From: Paramacrobiotus metropolitanus | Taxonomy: Eukaryota; Tardigrada; Eutardigrada; Parachela; Macrobiotidae | NCBI RefSeq assembly: GCF_019649055.1 | Contig: NW_026570286.1 | Span: forward strand, 620,001-684,000 | Direction of reading: 5' to 3' | DNA length: 64,000 nucleotides | The notes under the pieces: generated by a model | Told to the model about the DNA's origin: nothing | Seen by the model: only the letters and a program-made list of their open reading frames with translations | Databases searched by the model: none | Shown here: positions 28,845 to 40,190 of the stretch, piece after piece | Numbering within the stretch: the stretch's first letter is position 1 | Layout of the letters: every line of letters starts with the position of its first letter | Position numbers and translations under genes: made by a program

Positions 28845-31800
28845 ATGTCTGACCGTAAGCCCGCTGAATCAGGCGACACACCCGCCGAACCGGAACCTCC
28901 TTATCCGCGTCTGCGGGCGTTTATTCCGAAACAGTTACGAGATTTCGGCCACTTTATCCAGTATGAACATGTGGAGCCGGTGCATATCATTCAGCGTCCC
29001 AGTAATCGGGAACGTCAAGATCTGTTTGTAGAAAAAATCTTTACCAGTGTCGGCATCCAAGAGGGCTGCACCCGCTCCATCAACTCTACGCAGACGGAAC
29101 TACCGGAAACAGAGACACGCTCTGTTAATTTCGTGGAAGGCGCCTGGCCCAAGGATGTCCAGGTCACGGATCCCGAACAGACGCAGCGCTATCGAAAGAT
29201 TATCGAAAAGGAAGAACCGTACATCACATTTTTTACAGCTGCCGGAAAGGTACTGTAGAGACTACAAAATGTGTAATAATCTTTTCTACTTAAGTTAATT
29301 ATACATGTACAATCGAATCCAACTTGTTGAGTGTATTCGCCGTCACCCGTTATGGGCTCACACACGCGCTTAGGCTGTTGATAGTACGAGTACTCGTACT
29401 AATATTTGGAAATATCGACTGTTGAATTCCACGCAACGATAGCTTCCCGTCGCTTTCTTTTTTTAATTGTGGTTCGGTTAGAACCTTTTAAGCTGGCCAA
29501 CATTGTGACAAACAGCTACGAAATTTTTGCTCTTTTACTTTCAAAAATTATTTGATCTGTACGGCGTTAGCATTATTAATAAACCGTAGAGGAAGTGTTA
29601 GATTACTGATAATACGATTTCTGTACGGTTTAGTGGTTAACAGTTGGTTCTGCCCAGTGCCCATAAAGCCGTATCTGCCGGATAGTTTTGGATTGAACGA
29701 TCTTTCCAAAAATGCGATCGCTAAAGTTGTTCGTTCAGTGCGACAAACGTATAACGTAATATTATTATCCGGCCAACCGGATTATTTTCAGAATTCTCAA
29801 TTTACCGGTTTTTAAATTTTATTGTGGAGTTTTGAGCCAGCGTCACCGGCCGCTAGCTGGAAATCTTCGGCCGAACATAAGAAGGAAGATTAAGATTTAT
29901 CGGCTGTTACGAGTACCAGTTGTCATATTCCGATGATGTAGAGTAGTGGCTTTCAAAATGCGGATTTAGGTGCAAAGTGTGCGAGCAATGCACAGTTGTG
30001 TAAGTGCCTGTATGGCACAGCGGTGGCTGTTGACACACTAGCAGACCGCGCGCAAATTGCGCGCATTAAATAATTACGAGTATTATGTAAGCGATGGATA
30101 CCTCAGTGCAGAAGTGAATAGTTTACGACTTATACAGATCGACTTACAAGTAAGTAGCAAGTAGTTTTTTTTAGTTTTTTTAGCGAATTAAAATTTAAGG
30201 TAAACGACCAAGGCTTCTACCGTATAATACGTAATTTACAGTACAGTTGAGTAACTGAGTAACCACTCAGAAACTTTATTTTCCGTTATTGCTGTCACCC
30301 GGCCCTTTCCCATCTCGTCGAATGCCGAACAATCTTTATCATGAAATTAACTTGCAATCAAAAAATACTGTTCGTGAATTAGAATAAGGATCAAACGAGT
30401 GCAGTTTAGATCAAACACGGCTGTTGTCTTAATTTAACCAGTTTAGCAGTCCGATTATTAGAAAACCTTCCAATTTTCAATCGGTTTGCTGTCTCTTTGC
30501 ATTAAAAACGCAATGGTATTGCAGACTACTAAAGTCAAATGTGCAATTTGGAATCCCGTTTCATTCATTTCACTTAGTACATGACTCGGACGTATCACAC
30601 AAGCTCAGCTTGCTGCTCCGCGATCGCGCCGCAGCTCGGCGTGGCCTCCAAGGCTGCAACTGTGCCTTCTATTAGAAATTAAGTAACGAAACTACTTACT
30701 CGAATTCGTAAAATCTTTTGTTTCCTAATGCAATGCAGCATTCTCCCTTTGTTAACTACAGTGCCGGCCATATCCAACTAACCGAAGTACACTTTGTTTC
30801 AATAAATGTACCAATAAATATGCACTCGGTAAATTGGATTACTATGTTGTAGGAAGTGGAAGAAATGGCTAAGGATAACAACATTTTCAACTACCTGGAA
30901 CAATATTTCGACGAAGACGAGGTTGACGTGACGTATCAAGACGGCTTCAAATGCCAGCTTATTGCAGAGTACCAGTAAGATATTAATTTTATACTGCTTA
31001 TTCAATACTAGAAAAAAGCACGTTGGCGTGCATTGGAAGACCGGAGCGCAGCAGCTTTTCGCTTGGGCGAGTGATAACTAATTTTTAACGTCCTACCAGT
31101 GGCCCACGCTACCAGTAGCACCCTTAACACTGAAATTATCATTAATTTTAACATACTCGTATAAGCAACGTAACCAGCACTATTTTTGTAATGACCTTTC
31201 GTAACGACCTTTCGTAACGGACACAGAGACATTTTTGCATTGGCGCTGAATTAGAGAACCTTCGATACGCTCCGGTCGAGTAATAAGTAACGTTACAGGA
31301 TCAAATTGCCGCTTTTTGCGCGCAAATTCTAAAAAATGTCGACAAGAAGATCAGGTAGTGATCCAGAACATCCGTTGATGTACGAATGAGCCTCGTTCGA
31401 TACGTTCATTATGTTCCATGAGGCGTTCACACGTTTTCAGAAAGACAGAAACTCACCTTTACGGTCTTCAACAGGTTTTCATTAAACAATAACGAACGGT
31501 ATTCGCTGACACCCTGCGAATACCGTTTGTCGCGTTTGTTACGCGAATACCGCGCGCTATGGTATTCGCTTATGACCTTTTCCACAAAAGAAGCCCGGCA
31601 GAGACGTCATATACCGGACAAGGTATCTGAAAATCAATTTTGAAAGGCTTTGAAAAAAAGAACTGCTTCCGTAAATTCCGTTAAAAAGACGCGCCGGACG
31701 ACAGGCCGAGAGATTTGCGAATCCGCGATTTAAATTCATATCCACTTTTGATGCGTCTTTGTACGAAGCGCAGCGAGTTGATATGGATGTACTGTAGCTG

Positions 31801-34800
31801 TGCAAGCGATTCCAGATTTAAAATTTATTTAAAAAAATTGATAGATGAAATTGATATATAAAAAACTGAAAAGTACTAACAATTGTAATTGTTAAATAAA
31901 TTGGTGGTATGCGGAGTCAAAAGTGGTGTGCTAACGGGGGTATTAAGTAGGAGCCAAAGGTGGCATCAAAGGTGGTATTAGGAGCCAAAGGTGGTATTAG
32001 GAGAATAGGAGCGGTGGTAAAAGGTGGTATGCGGAGCCTTCACCATATCAATATTGTAAAAAATTTCTGCAGTCGTTTATTTCGTTTGTTTTCGATATTA
32101 CTTTTGATTACAGCGATTCTACCTGCAACTACAACCGGAAAGTTCAGGACTTATTCTTCTTCCCGAAAGACGCGGGTAGAGTGGCAGTGGCTTATCAGGA
32201 AATTGGTCAGAACGATATTCCCTACAATGATGCCGCTCTCTTTGGATCCATATGGGATGTTAGTATGTTCATGTAGCGCAGCGTCCTTTCTCGTGCTGAT
32301 CGGTAACATTCAGATGTCCGCTGCAACGTTTTATTACTTGCAGATCTTCTGTACAAACCGCTGCAGAATTTTATACCGCCTTTTCGCCTGTATTCCATTA
32401 TATACAATCCGAAAGATATTAACAGTATAGTTGGATCACTCTGGAGCGGACAACTTTGTAAGTGTGTCTGCTGTGTATATAGTGAAATTTAAAAATGTCC
32501 TCGTATAACATGATGTCGAAAGGTCATCATGAAACGTTTCATAGAAATTTTGTTAGCTCATTAATTTTGGAGTGGCGTCGAACTGTTTGTCATCTGTGGA
32601 TAGTGGAGCTTATGAATCAGCAGTTTACACGGATCTACATGTTAAATGTTATGTGTGCAACAGGTCAATGGGATCTGCGGGCGGGAGAAGAACCTAACGT
32701 AATCACAGATCTAGATGTGGGCCATCTTAAGATCTGCCGAAAAGTGCAGTGGCTGCAGTCAAAAACTATGACGGATTTGGTGTCAGTTGGTATGGATGGA
32801 CAGGTGGATTATGCGCTGTCGAAGTGTTAAATATTGTAGATTTTCCAGTCCATATACTTCTGCATATATCCTGCTGGTCATTTCTGCTACTTCGCTTTTT
32901 CTTATATTCCGGTCACTTTAACTGTACAGTTTCATATTCCGGTCACCAGGTAGCAAAATGTGATAACAAAATAAAGTAAACAGAAACAGTTAGTTTTCAC
33001 AAAAACGAACTCTCTCATTAAATTTGAAGAGTAAACGTCAATAAATTTACTAACAAAACAAAACAAATAACAGAAACTCTAAACCGGGTGAGACGCAAAA
33101 GACCGGTGACCGGAATATCAAACCTTCACTCAAAGTGGGCCAGAATATGAGAAATAGCGAAGTACACATTTTGAACCACAGCGCCGTACATATTGATGTA
33201 ACGCACGAAATCTCGTTATGTCCAGAGCTAAGTATTGTACATGTACAGTGATGTACTACGATGTCATAATAAGCTAAATGTGCAGAGTATTGTACATACG
33301 GTATTCGGCACATAAAGGCTAAAGCGACCGTATACGAGAATGTTATTTTAAAATAACCTGAGACAAGTTCCAACTGTATTTTTGCACTTCGGTCAGATGA
33401 TATTCTGGGATATACGCAAATGGAACGAGCCCGTTGAGAAAATCATCTTGGATCCCAACCGCACGAAGAACCCGGCGATGTCCGACGGTGCCCCTTGCGC
33501 TTGTGTGGATTTCGACCAAGGCATTGTACGTACTTTACCATATTCTCCCATTCCGTAAATGCTCATGTAATTAATTTTGTCTTAAACTGCAGCCCAGTCG
33601 ATTGTGCGCTGGCAGCGAGAAAGGCTACATCTTCAACATCAACCGCAAGTCCAAAAGTGCCCATGAGAAGATTACATGGGTGTGGAAGGACATAATCACA
33701 CCGGTACTCACGCTGCAGCGCAACCCAGCCCATCCGCGTTACATGTTGACCGTCAGCTGTGACGATGTCAAGGTAAATCTCAACATTAACTGACACTGAC
33801 TGGATTTTCCTAGATTTGGTTGCCCTTTCGAGGTACATTATAGTCTTAATTTGCCAGATTTTTGCGGATGACTGTCGTGATAGCTGGATCATCAATACCA
33901 GGTATGAGCCTTGTAAATTTCGCATTCAGGATGTTGTATATGTACAGTCGCTCACTACACATACTCGTATTTTATTTGTGTACTTATCGTTAATTGTACT
34001 GTAGACCACAGGAAGGTCACTTTACATGCGGATGCTGGAGCCCGACACGTTGTGGTGTCTTTGTGACCACTCAGACCACCGGACAGTTTTGCGCATGGGA
34101 TCTGAATCGCGGGGCACGATGTGTTGCGCCTACCGCATCATTGCAGGTGCTGCTTGCGAATTACATTTTTCTGCACTGCGCTGACCGATCGTAATCAACA
34201 ATGTTTATCATAGCCAAGATCAGCTTACCAATTGTACGAACACATTTTTATGTAGGTGGATCTGCAATGTTTGACGTGTGTGACGCCACATGAGGAAGGT
34301 CGGTTGTATGCCGTCGGGACAATGAAAGGAACATGGGGCGTCGTCGAAGTCAGCAATGCACTGTACATTCCCACGCAGAAAGAAAAGACGGATGTGGGAG
34401 AGGTATATTAACACATTCGCAACTGAATCTGTATGCATAAAGTTCTAATGAAAATGCACTCCTGTAGTTATTCGAAAGAGAAGGTCGGCGAGAGAAGATT
34501 CTCGAAGGGCGCGGCCGTGAGAAATTGGCTGCCATTAAGAAGGAAGCGGCCGCACGTGTCGAAGCCATTGCTCTGGCGCAAAAAGCCGGTAAATCTCTAC
34601 CGGCCTTTGAGCCGGAAGATGTATTGGATCCTGTGTACAATATGCCGTTCCGTCCCGGTCCGATTATACCACCGGAACCGGCGGCCAAGAAAGACATTGT
34701 TAAAGATAAAACAACTGACGTCTACCAGGTAATACTAGCACTTTTTAAAAATCTGCAAATAAACTACTAAAACCGGTGTCCAGAACACTTATATCTGAAA

Positions 34801-35215
34801 ATACGAAAGCAACATCAGGAAAACGATTGTTGTATTACAGGAATCTATCCGCCAATATGAGCAGTGGGTAGCCGATGAAGACGAGGAGATGCGGCACAAT
34901 CTCCTGCCGCAGTTCTTCGACTGGCAAGTGGAGGACGAAGGCCCCGGCAGCATTATGCGCAAAATGGGGGAACGGGTGCCGCGCAATCGCGGCATTCCCA
35001 CCGATGTGCCACTGAGCGCCGCTGCCCAGGCAGCACGTGATGCTGTGCCGGTGGTGGAGTATCAGCTGGGTGTGGATGAGGCACCGAGCCGACCGCTGGA
35101 GACGGTGCAGTCCGGCCCGCAGCCGCCTGAACCCGGCGAGCAGGTGGAGCTGCCGATGGATTTCGCAGCGGAGACTAAAGAGATGGTAGAAACAGCCGAG
35201 CCACAAGCACCGTAA
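28845..35215 (+). CDS. DNAI2: Axonemal dynein intermediate chain 2
   Basis: Twelve exons, 28845-29249, 30853-30974, 32114-32262, 32344-32457, 32664-32803, 33397-33525, 33593-33772, 33858-33901, 34005-34146, 34256-34402, 34468-34728 and 34841-35215, give 735 residues; the human protein is 605. The N-terminal block (ETETRSVNFVEGAWPKDV; QTQRYRKIIEKEEPY) is diagnostic for DNAI2. A WD40 propeller follows, with blocks such as KVQWLQSKTMTDLVSVGMDGQ, MIFWDIRKWNEP and LTLQRNPAHPRYMLTV. The LFEREGRREKILEGRG helix and a long Pro/Glu-rich tail end the protein. DNAI2 pairs with DNAI1 at the base of outer dynein arms, so its presence implies motile cilia or sperm flagella. Introns 1 (1.6 kb) and 2 (1.1 kb) are far longer than the others, and intron 2 carries repeats. 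Confidence 0.94.
31188..31220. repeat. 13-bp tandem repeat in DNAI2 intron 2
   Basis: The unit gtaa(t/c)gacctttc occurs twice in tandem and is followed by a partial third unit (gtaacgga). Confidence 0.8.
31495..31569. repeat. Two hairpins sharing the motif ggtattcgc
   Basis: The first pair is aacggtattcgc (31495-31506) and its exact reverse complement (31516-31527). The second is gcgaatacc (31543-31551) with ggtattcgc (31561-31569). The same motif is therefore present four times in alternating orientation within 75 bp of DNAI2 intron 2. Confidence 0.85.
31904..32038. repeat. G-rich minisatellite in DNAI2 intron 2
   Basis: Imperfect tandem units of about 19 bp based on aggagccaaaggtggtatt, with degenerate flanking units (ggtggtatgcggagtcaaaa, ggtggtatgcggagcc). 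It sits just before the acceptor of exon 3. Confidence 0.8.
32934..33118. mobile_element. Possible MITE in DNAI2 intron 5
   Basis: A 14-bp sequence, atattccggtcacc (32934-32947), recurs as its exact reverse complement at 33105-33118, so a 185-bp segment is bounded by inverted repeats. A further direct copy of the motif (tatattccggtcac) lies at 32903-32916. No clear target duplication was found. It is non-coding and lies wholly inside the intron. Confidence 0.5.
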
Positions 35216-35427
35216 AGTGGCAATATCCCTGGAAGCGTTTTGACCGCAGGCAGATACCGAATTGTACCAAAGCGGGTTTTTATATAGTGTCGCTTCACCT
35301 TCACTTGCCTAAGGCATTTTGTGCTCGCATTTCAGCAGTGTGGTAAGCAAGTGTTTTCTACTTTCGGTGATGCACGGATTTTCTAAGGTGTTGATTTTCG
35401 GTGTGCAATCTTTAGAGTATAGCCAAG

Positions 35428-36432
35428 ATGTCGGATGTAGAAGATTTGGATATACGAACAATACCGATTATTTTGTACATAATGCTGCCGATCAGTTTCG
35501 TTGTACTGTGGTTATGGGGTGTCGCTGAAGACCATTTCGAAGCTTTTTCACCTTATATTAGCGATCTGGGCGCCCGGGCCCCGGAATCTTGTTTATTTTC
35601 ACAGGTGTTAAATATCGCAGCGGTTCTGTTTGCTTTGACATTCTACTTCCGGTATCTGTTATTGCGCGATTTTGGAGATCGGTCGGGACTGCGCCGGTAT
35701 GATCAGTACATAACCGCCAATCTGGTGCTGGGAATGTTAGGCGCTCTGGGAATCAGCTTTGTCGGCAATTATCAGGTGATTTTCTCTTTTTAGTGCTATT
35801 CAGTGAAAGCGCAATCTGCATCCACTTCAGAATGTTTTGTTTCACACTGGAAAGCATATGCATACGTTACGAGTTTGTGCTAATGGTTCTCGCTCATCTT
35901 TTAGAGCATTTTTATAACTCCACTGCACATGCTGGGAGCATGCCTCGTTTTGGGTTTGGGAATTGTCTATATGTGGATCGATGTGCATGTGTCCCGTTAC
36001 GCCCACATCGCTGCCCCGCTCTCCCGTCGGTGTCTGATCGGTCGTACATTGCTAGCCACCTTCAGCACAATAACGCTACTGTTCATGATAGCCGGCAACC
36101 AGATGGGACAGCATCATCTGACGCATCAACCGCGCGATCTCTACGAGCGCCTCCATTGGACACGGGAGTCCGGCGGCTACAAAGGGCACATTGTGGGTGC
36201 GGTCAGTGAATGGCTGCTGCTGATTTTGGAGTTGTCGTATTTTGGGACTTTTATTAGTGAATTTGGTCACTTTCGCATGCGATATCCCATGTTATTGGCT
36301 GTTAATCCCAATATTACACCGGTTAAGAATATAGAACGGATAGAGGATATGGACGAAAGACATCCCATGCTGGCCGGTCATAAAAAGCAGTGGGATGGTG
36401 GAAAACTCAAATATTCAGACGAAATACTATGA
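35428..36432 (+). CDS. DRAM-family autophagy modulator (Frag1/DRAM/Sfk1 membrane protein)
   Basis: Two exons, 35428-35775 and 35905-36432, give 291 residues; DRAM2 is 266. Six hydrophobic segments are visible, starting with IPIILYIMLPISFVVLWLW. The family block FSPYISDLGARAPESCLFSQ after the first segment matches the DRAM/TMEM150 signature LPYISDTG-x-xPEKC. LHWTRESGGYKGHIVGAVSEW matches the DRAM2 block before the last segment. DRAM proteins sit in lysosomal or endosomal membranes and promote autophagy. Whether this is closest to DRAM1, DRAM2 or TMEM150 I cannot decide, so I give no symbol. The C-terminal tail is cytosolic and charged. The gene lies 212 bp downstream of DNAI2 on the same strand. 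Confidence 0.9.
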
Positions 36433-38262
36433 TAAATACGTACATTAAACCATCACCATTGCCTTTGCGGCTTTTCGGGCGATGCGGTTTGTGTTTATTA
36501 TATGAATACTAAACATCTCTTGCAGGTGTTCGGCCTCTTCTCATTGTCCCGGGTGATTTCAGCTTCTATTAAACCAATTCTTCTGCTTTAAAGTGTTCTA
36601 GAAACCTCTCAGGGCGGTGGGTGTTGTGAGCCTAATGACCTTTTGCAGTTTTTAAAATCCTAAGCCCAATGGTCACTCAAAAGCTTGTTACCATGGATAC
36701 AACAGAACTAACATGGGCTGGTCTGTTACCACGAGCACGTTGAAATGCACTTGCACAAGAAACAGCTTAGGCTTCGCCTCTGCGTTTCGTGGGGTTAAAC
36801 GACGGTAAATCTGCATTATTTCAACCAATTCATTATTTGGTACAGTATCTTTTAAATTTTCATGAGATATGACGTGAAGTCCAAAGGTACATTTTCGTTT
36901 TCTACTATTTCAGTGTTGGTTACTGTCGCACCTTTCGGCCAAATGCACTGAGCTGTAGCAGCAGCTCGGTCAGTCTCAAAGACTCAAACCTAAAGTGTTT
37001 ACGAGGGCCTCCAGTTTACTAAGCATTAATGCTACGAACGAATAGCCAAAAATCCTCACTCACTTATTCACAGTACCTAGTCGTAATCCAATATTCATCC
37101 GTGCTCAGCTTGTAAAAACCAGATTCGGCAATATCACAATAAATAAACCCCACTGCTGTTAGTGCTGTAGAACATATTCAGTTCATAAAAAAGCTGATAC
37201 AAGTTTTGATAATAAAAGGATACAGTAACTTAATAGGAAGCAGCACAAAAGAAAGAATTTCAAAGCTTAAACAAACATTCCCTTTTTGGCCTCACAAGTC
37301 ACAACCAGCCAAGAAACTCCAAACAAGCGTCGGGGTAATTAGAGAAGGATAATTTTAATTTTAAAATTTAATTTTAGATATTTTTGATGTAAATAGCAGT
37401 AGTTATATGAATACTAACTACGTAACCAGGGTTCTCGACACTTTGCCGTTGTAACCAATTTTCTCCCGTTCCACACATCCAATCTGCCCGCTCTAAAGTG
37501 CTACAGTATCCTCTCAGTGTCGAGAGTGTTCCTGCATCATCAATTTTCTGGAAAGCCCACTACCCACAGTCCAGTGGTCACTCAGAAGCTTGTTACCATG
37601 GTGGCCATTAGCTTAACATGGGCTAACTGTAAATCCCCAGATTGTTACTATGTGTTGTTATATCGAATTGCCATTGAAATTAGCGAACTGCGAATAAGCA
37701 AAATAACAGGTACTGCTCACGCCTGTTTATTTTGTTCGTGCCTCCTTAATGTAATAGACATCGTGCCATTATTTAATACATATACAGTTAACCTTTTTAC
37801 ATGCTCGAAATCCTAAGACATTATTCATCCGTGCTGGGCTTGTTTTAAATATACCCCGCAGGTCGCAAGCGTTTTCTTGTTTTGACGTAGCCGCTGCGCG
37901 GACGAAGGAGGTTACTTACGTAAAAAGTCAATACTAGTAACAAAATAACATACCTAGATACAAATTTGAAAAAAAGGTTGGCAATTTATTCGTCAAGTGA
38001 CTTGACTCAAGTCACAAGTGATCAAATCCCAATCAGTTCCTACCATTACTTCCAACGGAAATTATAAATTATGATAATCTGGGATTAGAAAGAAACTGTT
38101 TGATTTTGACTTCTGTTAAATGTAATTTTCTTATAATGGCCATGCAATACATGCATTATGACAGGTTTCGAACTTTCGATGATCGGTGGCTTCTGGATCT
38201 GATCATCTAAATGTTTTTTAATCGCCCGTAAGTAGTAAGTTATTTATGAAGCGAATTGCGAA
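36433..38262. repeat. Intergenic interval with a diverged direct duplication
   Basis: This is a 1.8-kb spacer without genes. Two segments resemble each other in the same orientation: about 36495-37160 and about 37390-37860. Matching landmarks are tatatgaatactaa (36500, 37395), ctctcag-(about 70 bp)-tggtcactca(a/g)aagcttgttaccatgg (from about 36607 and 37513) and tattcatccgtgct (about 37092, 37825). The intervening sequence has drifted. These are probably two old copies of one repeat. A duplicated-segment boundary shared with the right end of the window starts near 38213. Confidence 0.6.
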
Positions 38263-39846
38263 TTGAAGGAAATCTGGGAGGTTGCTTACCCGATAACCAT
38301 GGACAGTGCAGAGCCAGGCGGACTGCCTCGTGGAATGATTCGCATAATGAAACGCGGCGATACCTTGGAAAGCCAACCCCCAAGAGCTCCCCACCCCAAC
38401 CCTGAACTCTCCAGCCCGCTGGAACCCGAACCACGCCGTGGCGTTCTGCGGATCAACACGGCAGAACTGTCCACCACCCCTCGCTATCCCCGTCCACGCC
38501 TGACCGAGCTGAACCCGACCAGTGTCTTTCCGCCTCCCCGTCGCCCCATGGCCCCCCAACTGGCCATGCTGCGTTCCCCGCGGACCCCCGCCATTGTTCC
38601 CCGTCCCCTGAAACCCGTTGTCGATGCGCGTCCGTCCAAAAGCATCGTCTCCCTGGACGCCAAACCCACCCCGGTCTTCGCCTCCGACTACGCCGCCCAG
38701 GAGATCTTCAAGGCGCTGGAACAGGCCAAACCCGCCAGTATCCCCAAACCACCCATTCCCGATCTGACGGAGGAGGAGAAAAAAGACCCGGCGGCACTGC
38801 GCGAGTTTTATTTAACCCAGTTGCGCATGATGGCCAAAGATTCACAGTTGCTGCGCGATTTCTCCATGACCAAGTGCGTCAAACTGATTGATTCGTATTT
38901 CTTTTGGTGCCTGAAGAAAGGCGCGGCGCTGGACCAGTTGATTAGCGCCGTCGATCCGAATAATCGCAGTTTTGGCGTGGTGGGTGTCATCGGGATGCAG
39001 AACACGGGAAAATCGTATATTTTGTCGCAGTTAATCGGCCCGGAAAATTCCAGCAGTCCGGTGTTTGAATCGCGCGCTCCCGCGCATGGACCCTGGGGAA
39101 AATTTAAGACGGAAGGCGTCGATTGTTATGTGTCACGGGCGCAGCGCACCATCTTTCTAGATGTGCAAGCCGTGTATTCGGCATCGGTGCTGGAGGAGAT
39201 GATTATCGGTGATCGCAAGCCGCCCGCCGTCTCCACGGAACACGTCTTCGTGGAGCACACCGTGGAACTGCAGTCGATCATGTTCAGTGCCTTTCTCATG
39301 TCGGCGTGCCATAAAATTTTATTAGTGACCAAAGGCTTTGTGGATGAACGTCTGTTGCGCTTTCTACGCTTAGCCACGATTTTAAAACTAGGACCGGTGC
39401 ACAAGGATGCCTTGAATGAAGCGAATCTGTATGATCACTGGCCGGAGCTGATTTTTGTGGAGAATATGTGCAGCGCGCAGGATCTGTATTATGAACGAGT
39501 GGCGATGGCTAAAGGGAAGATCCGCTCACTGATGAAAGATTATCCGTTGAAGTATAACGCGAAGGACGATGTAGAGGGGGATCCGCTTGCCAATGTGCAT
39601 CTGTTCTGTATTCCGGATGCGAAGAGTACGGCGAATGATGAGTATTTGAAGGCGCAGTTTGCGCATCAGCTGCGGATGCTGAAGAAGAAAGTGACGGGAT
39701 CTCTGCCGGAAGACAGCGTGACTCCCGGTGTGGCCATGACGGAGAAGGAATGGTTCCGCTATGCGCGACGCTGTTGGGCGGCTGTCTGCCGGGCGCCGCT
39801 GGTCAACACGGTGGCGAAAGAGCTCAATGTCAGCAATTCCGTTTAA
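38263..39846 (+). CDS. SMG9: SMG9, nonsense-mediated mRNA decay factor
   Basis: A single uninterrupted exon encodes 527 residues; human SMG9 is 520. The N-terminal 170 residues are Pro/Arg-rich and disordered, as in SMG9. The G-like domain follows, with a P-loop GMQNTGKS at about 244-251. Later family blocks are RTIFLDVQAVYSASVLEEMI, MFSAFLMSACHKILLV and the C-terminal MTEKEWFRYARRCWAAVCR, which matches human EKNWFHYAARIWDGVRK. SMG9 pairs with SMG8 and restrains the kinase SMG1, which phosphorylates UPF1. The start could also be the ATG at 38299. It is the only long gene here without introns and it is GC-rich, which may mean a retrocopy or intron loss. A broken copy lies at 61226-61955. Confidence 0.92.
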   Translation: MKEIWEVAYPITMDSAEPGGLPRGMIRIMKRGDTLESQPPRAPHPNPELSSPLEPEPRRGVLRINTAELSTTPRYPRPRLTELNPTSVFPPPRRPMAPQLAMLRSPRTPAIVPRPLKPVVDARPSKSIVSLDAKPTPVFASDYAAQEIFKALEQAKPASIPKPPIPDLTEEEKKDPAALREFYLTQLRMMAKDSQLLRDFSMTKCVKLIDSYFFWCLKKGAALDQLISAVDPNNRSFGVVGVIGMQNTGKSYILSQLIGPENSSSPVFESRAPAHGPWGKFKTEGVDCYVSRAQRTIFLDVQAVYSASVLEEMIIGDRKPPAVSTEHVFVEHTVELQSIMFSAFLMSACHKILLVTKGFVDERLLRFLRLATILKLGPVHKDALNEANLYDHWPELIFVENMCSAQDLYYERVAMAKGKIRSLMKDYPLKYNAKDDVEGDPLANVHLFCIPDAKSTANDEYLKAQFAHQLRMLKKKVTGSLPEDSVTPGVAMTEKEWFRYARRCWAAVCRAPLVNTVAKELNVSNSV

Positions 39847-40190
39847 TAGTAATTACGCACAACTGGATGGTTAAATTGGTTTTATTTTTAATACGTGTTT
39901 AGTTACTGTTTTCTGTTTCTGCTTGTCTAATGCGCTTTCAGCACAGAATTAATCTATGGTTATTGGCTACAGGTTTTCAGTTTCTTTTATAACGTCTTGT
40001 CTCATTTTTGCGCGTTATTGATAATAAAACTGGCGATATAAATTTTTATTAAACGCCGAGAAAGTTGACAGTTTAAAAGAAAAATTAAAACCAAAAATAC
40101 TGCACACTTAACACAACCAAAACTTTGGTATTTGAAAACATCACAAAGTCACACAAAAACAGTGTTGTGCATATTCGGGAAAGTGGCACC
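39847..40190. other. Convergent 3' spacer SMG9/CDK copy 1
   Basis: This interval holds the SMG9 3' UTR (an AATAAA occurs near 40023) and the 3' flank of the CDK remnant. It is almost identical to the corresponding interval in the right copy of the duplication. Confidence 0.6.

Noticed and set aside
29552-29815. 87-residue ORF in DNAI2 intron 1
   Set aside because: No family resemblance and no splice partner; DNAI2 joins in frame without it.
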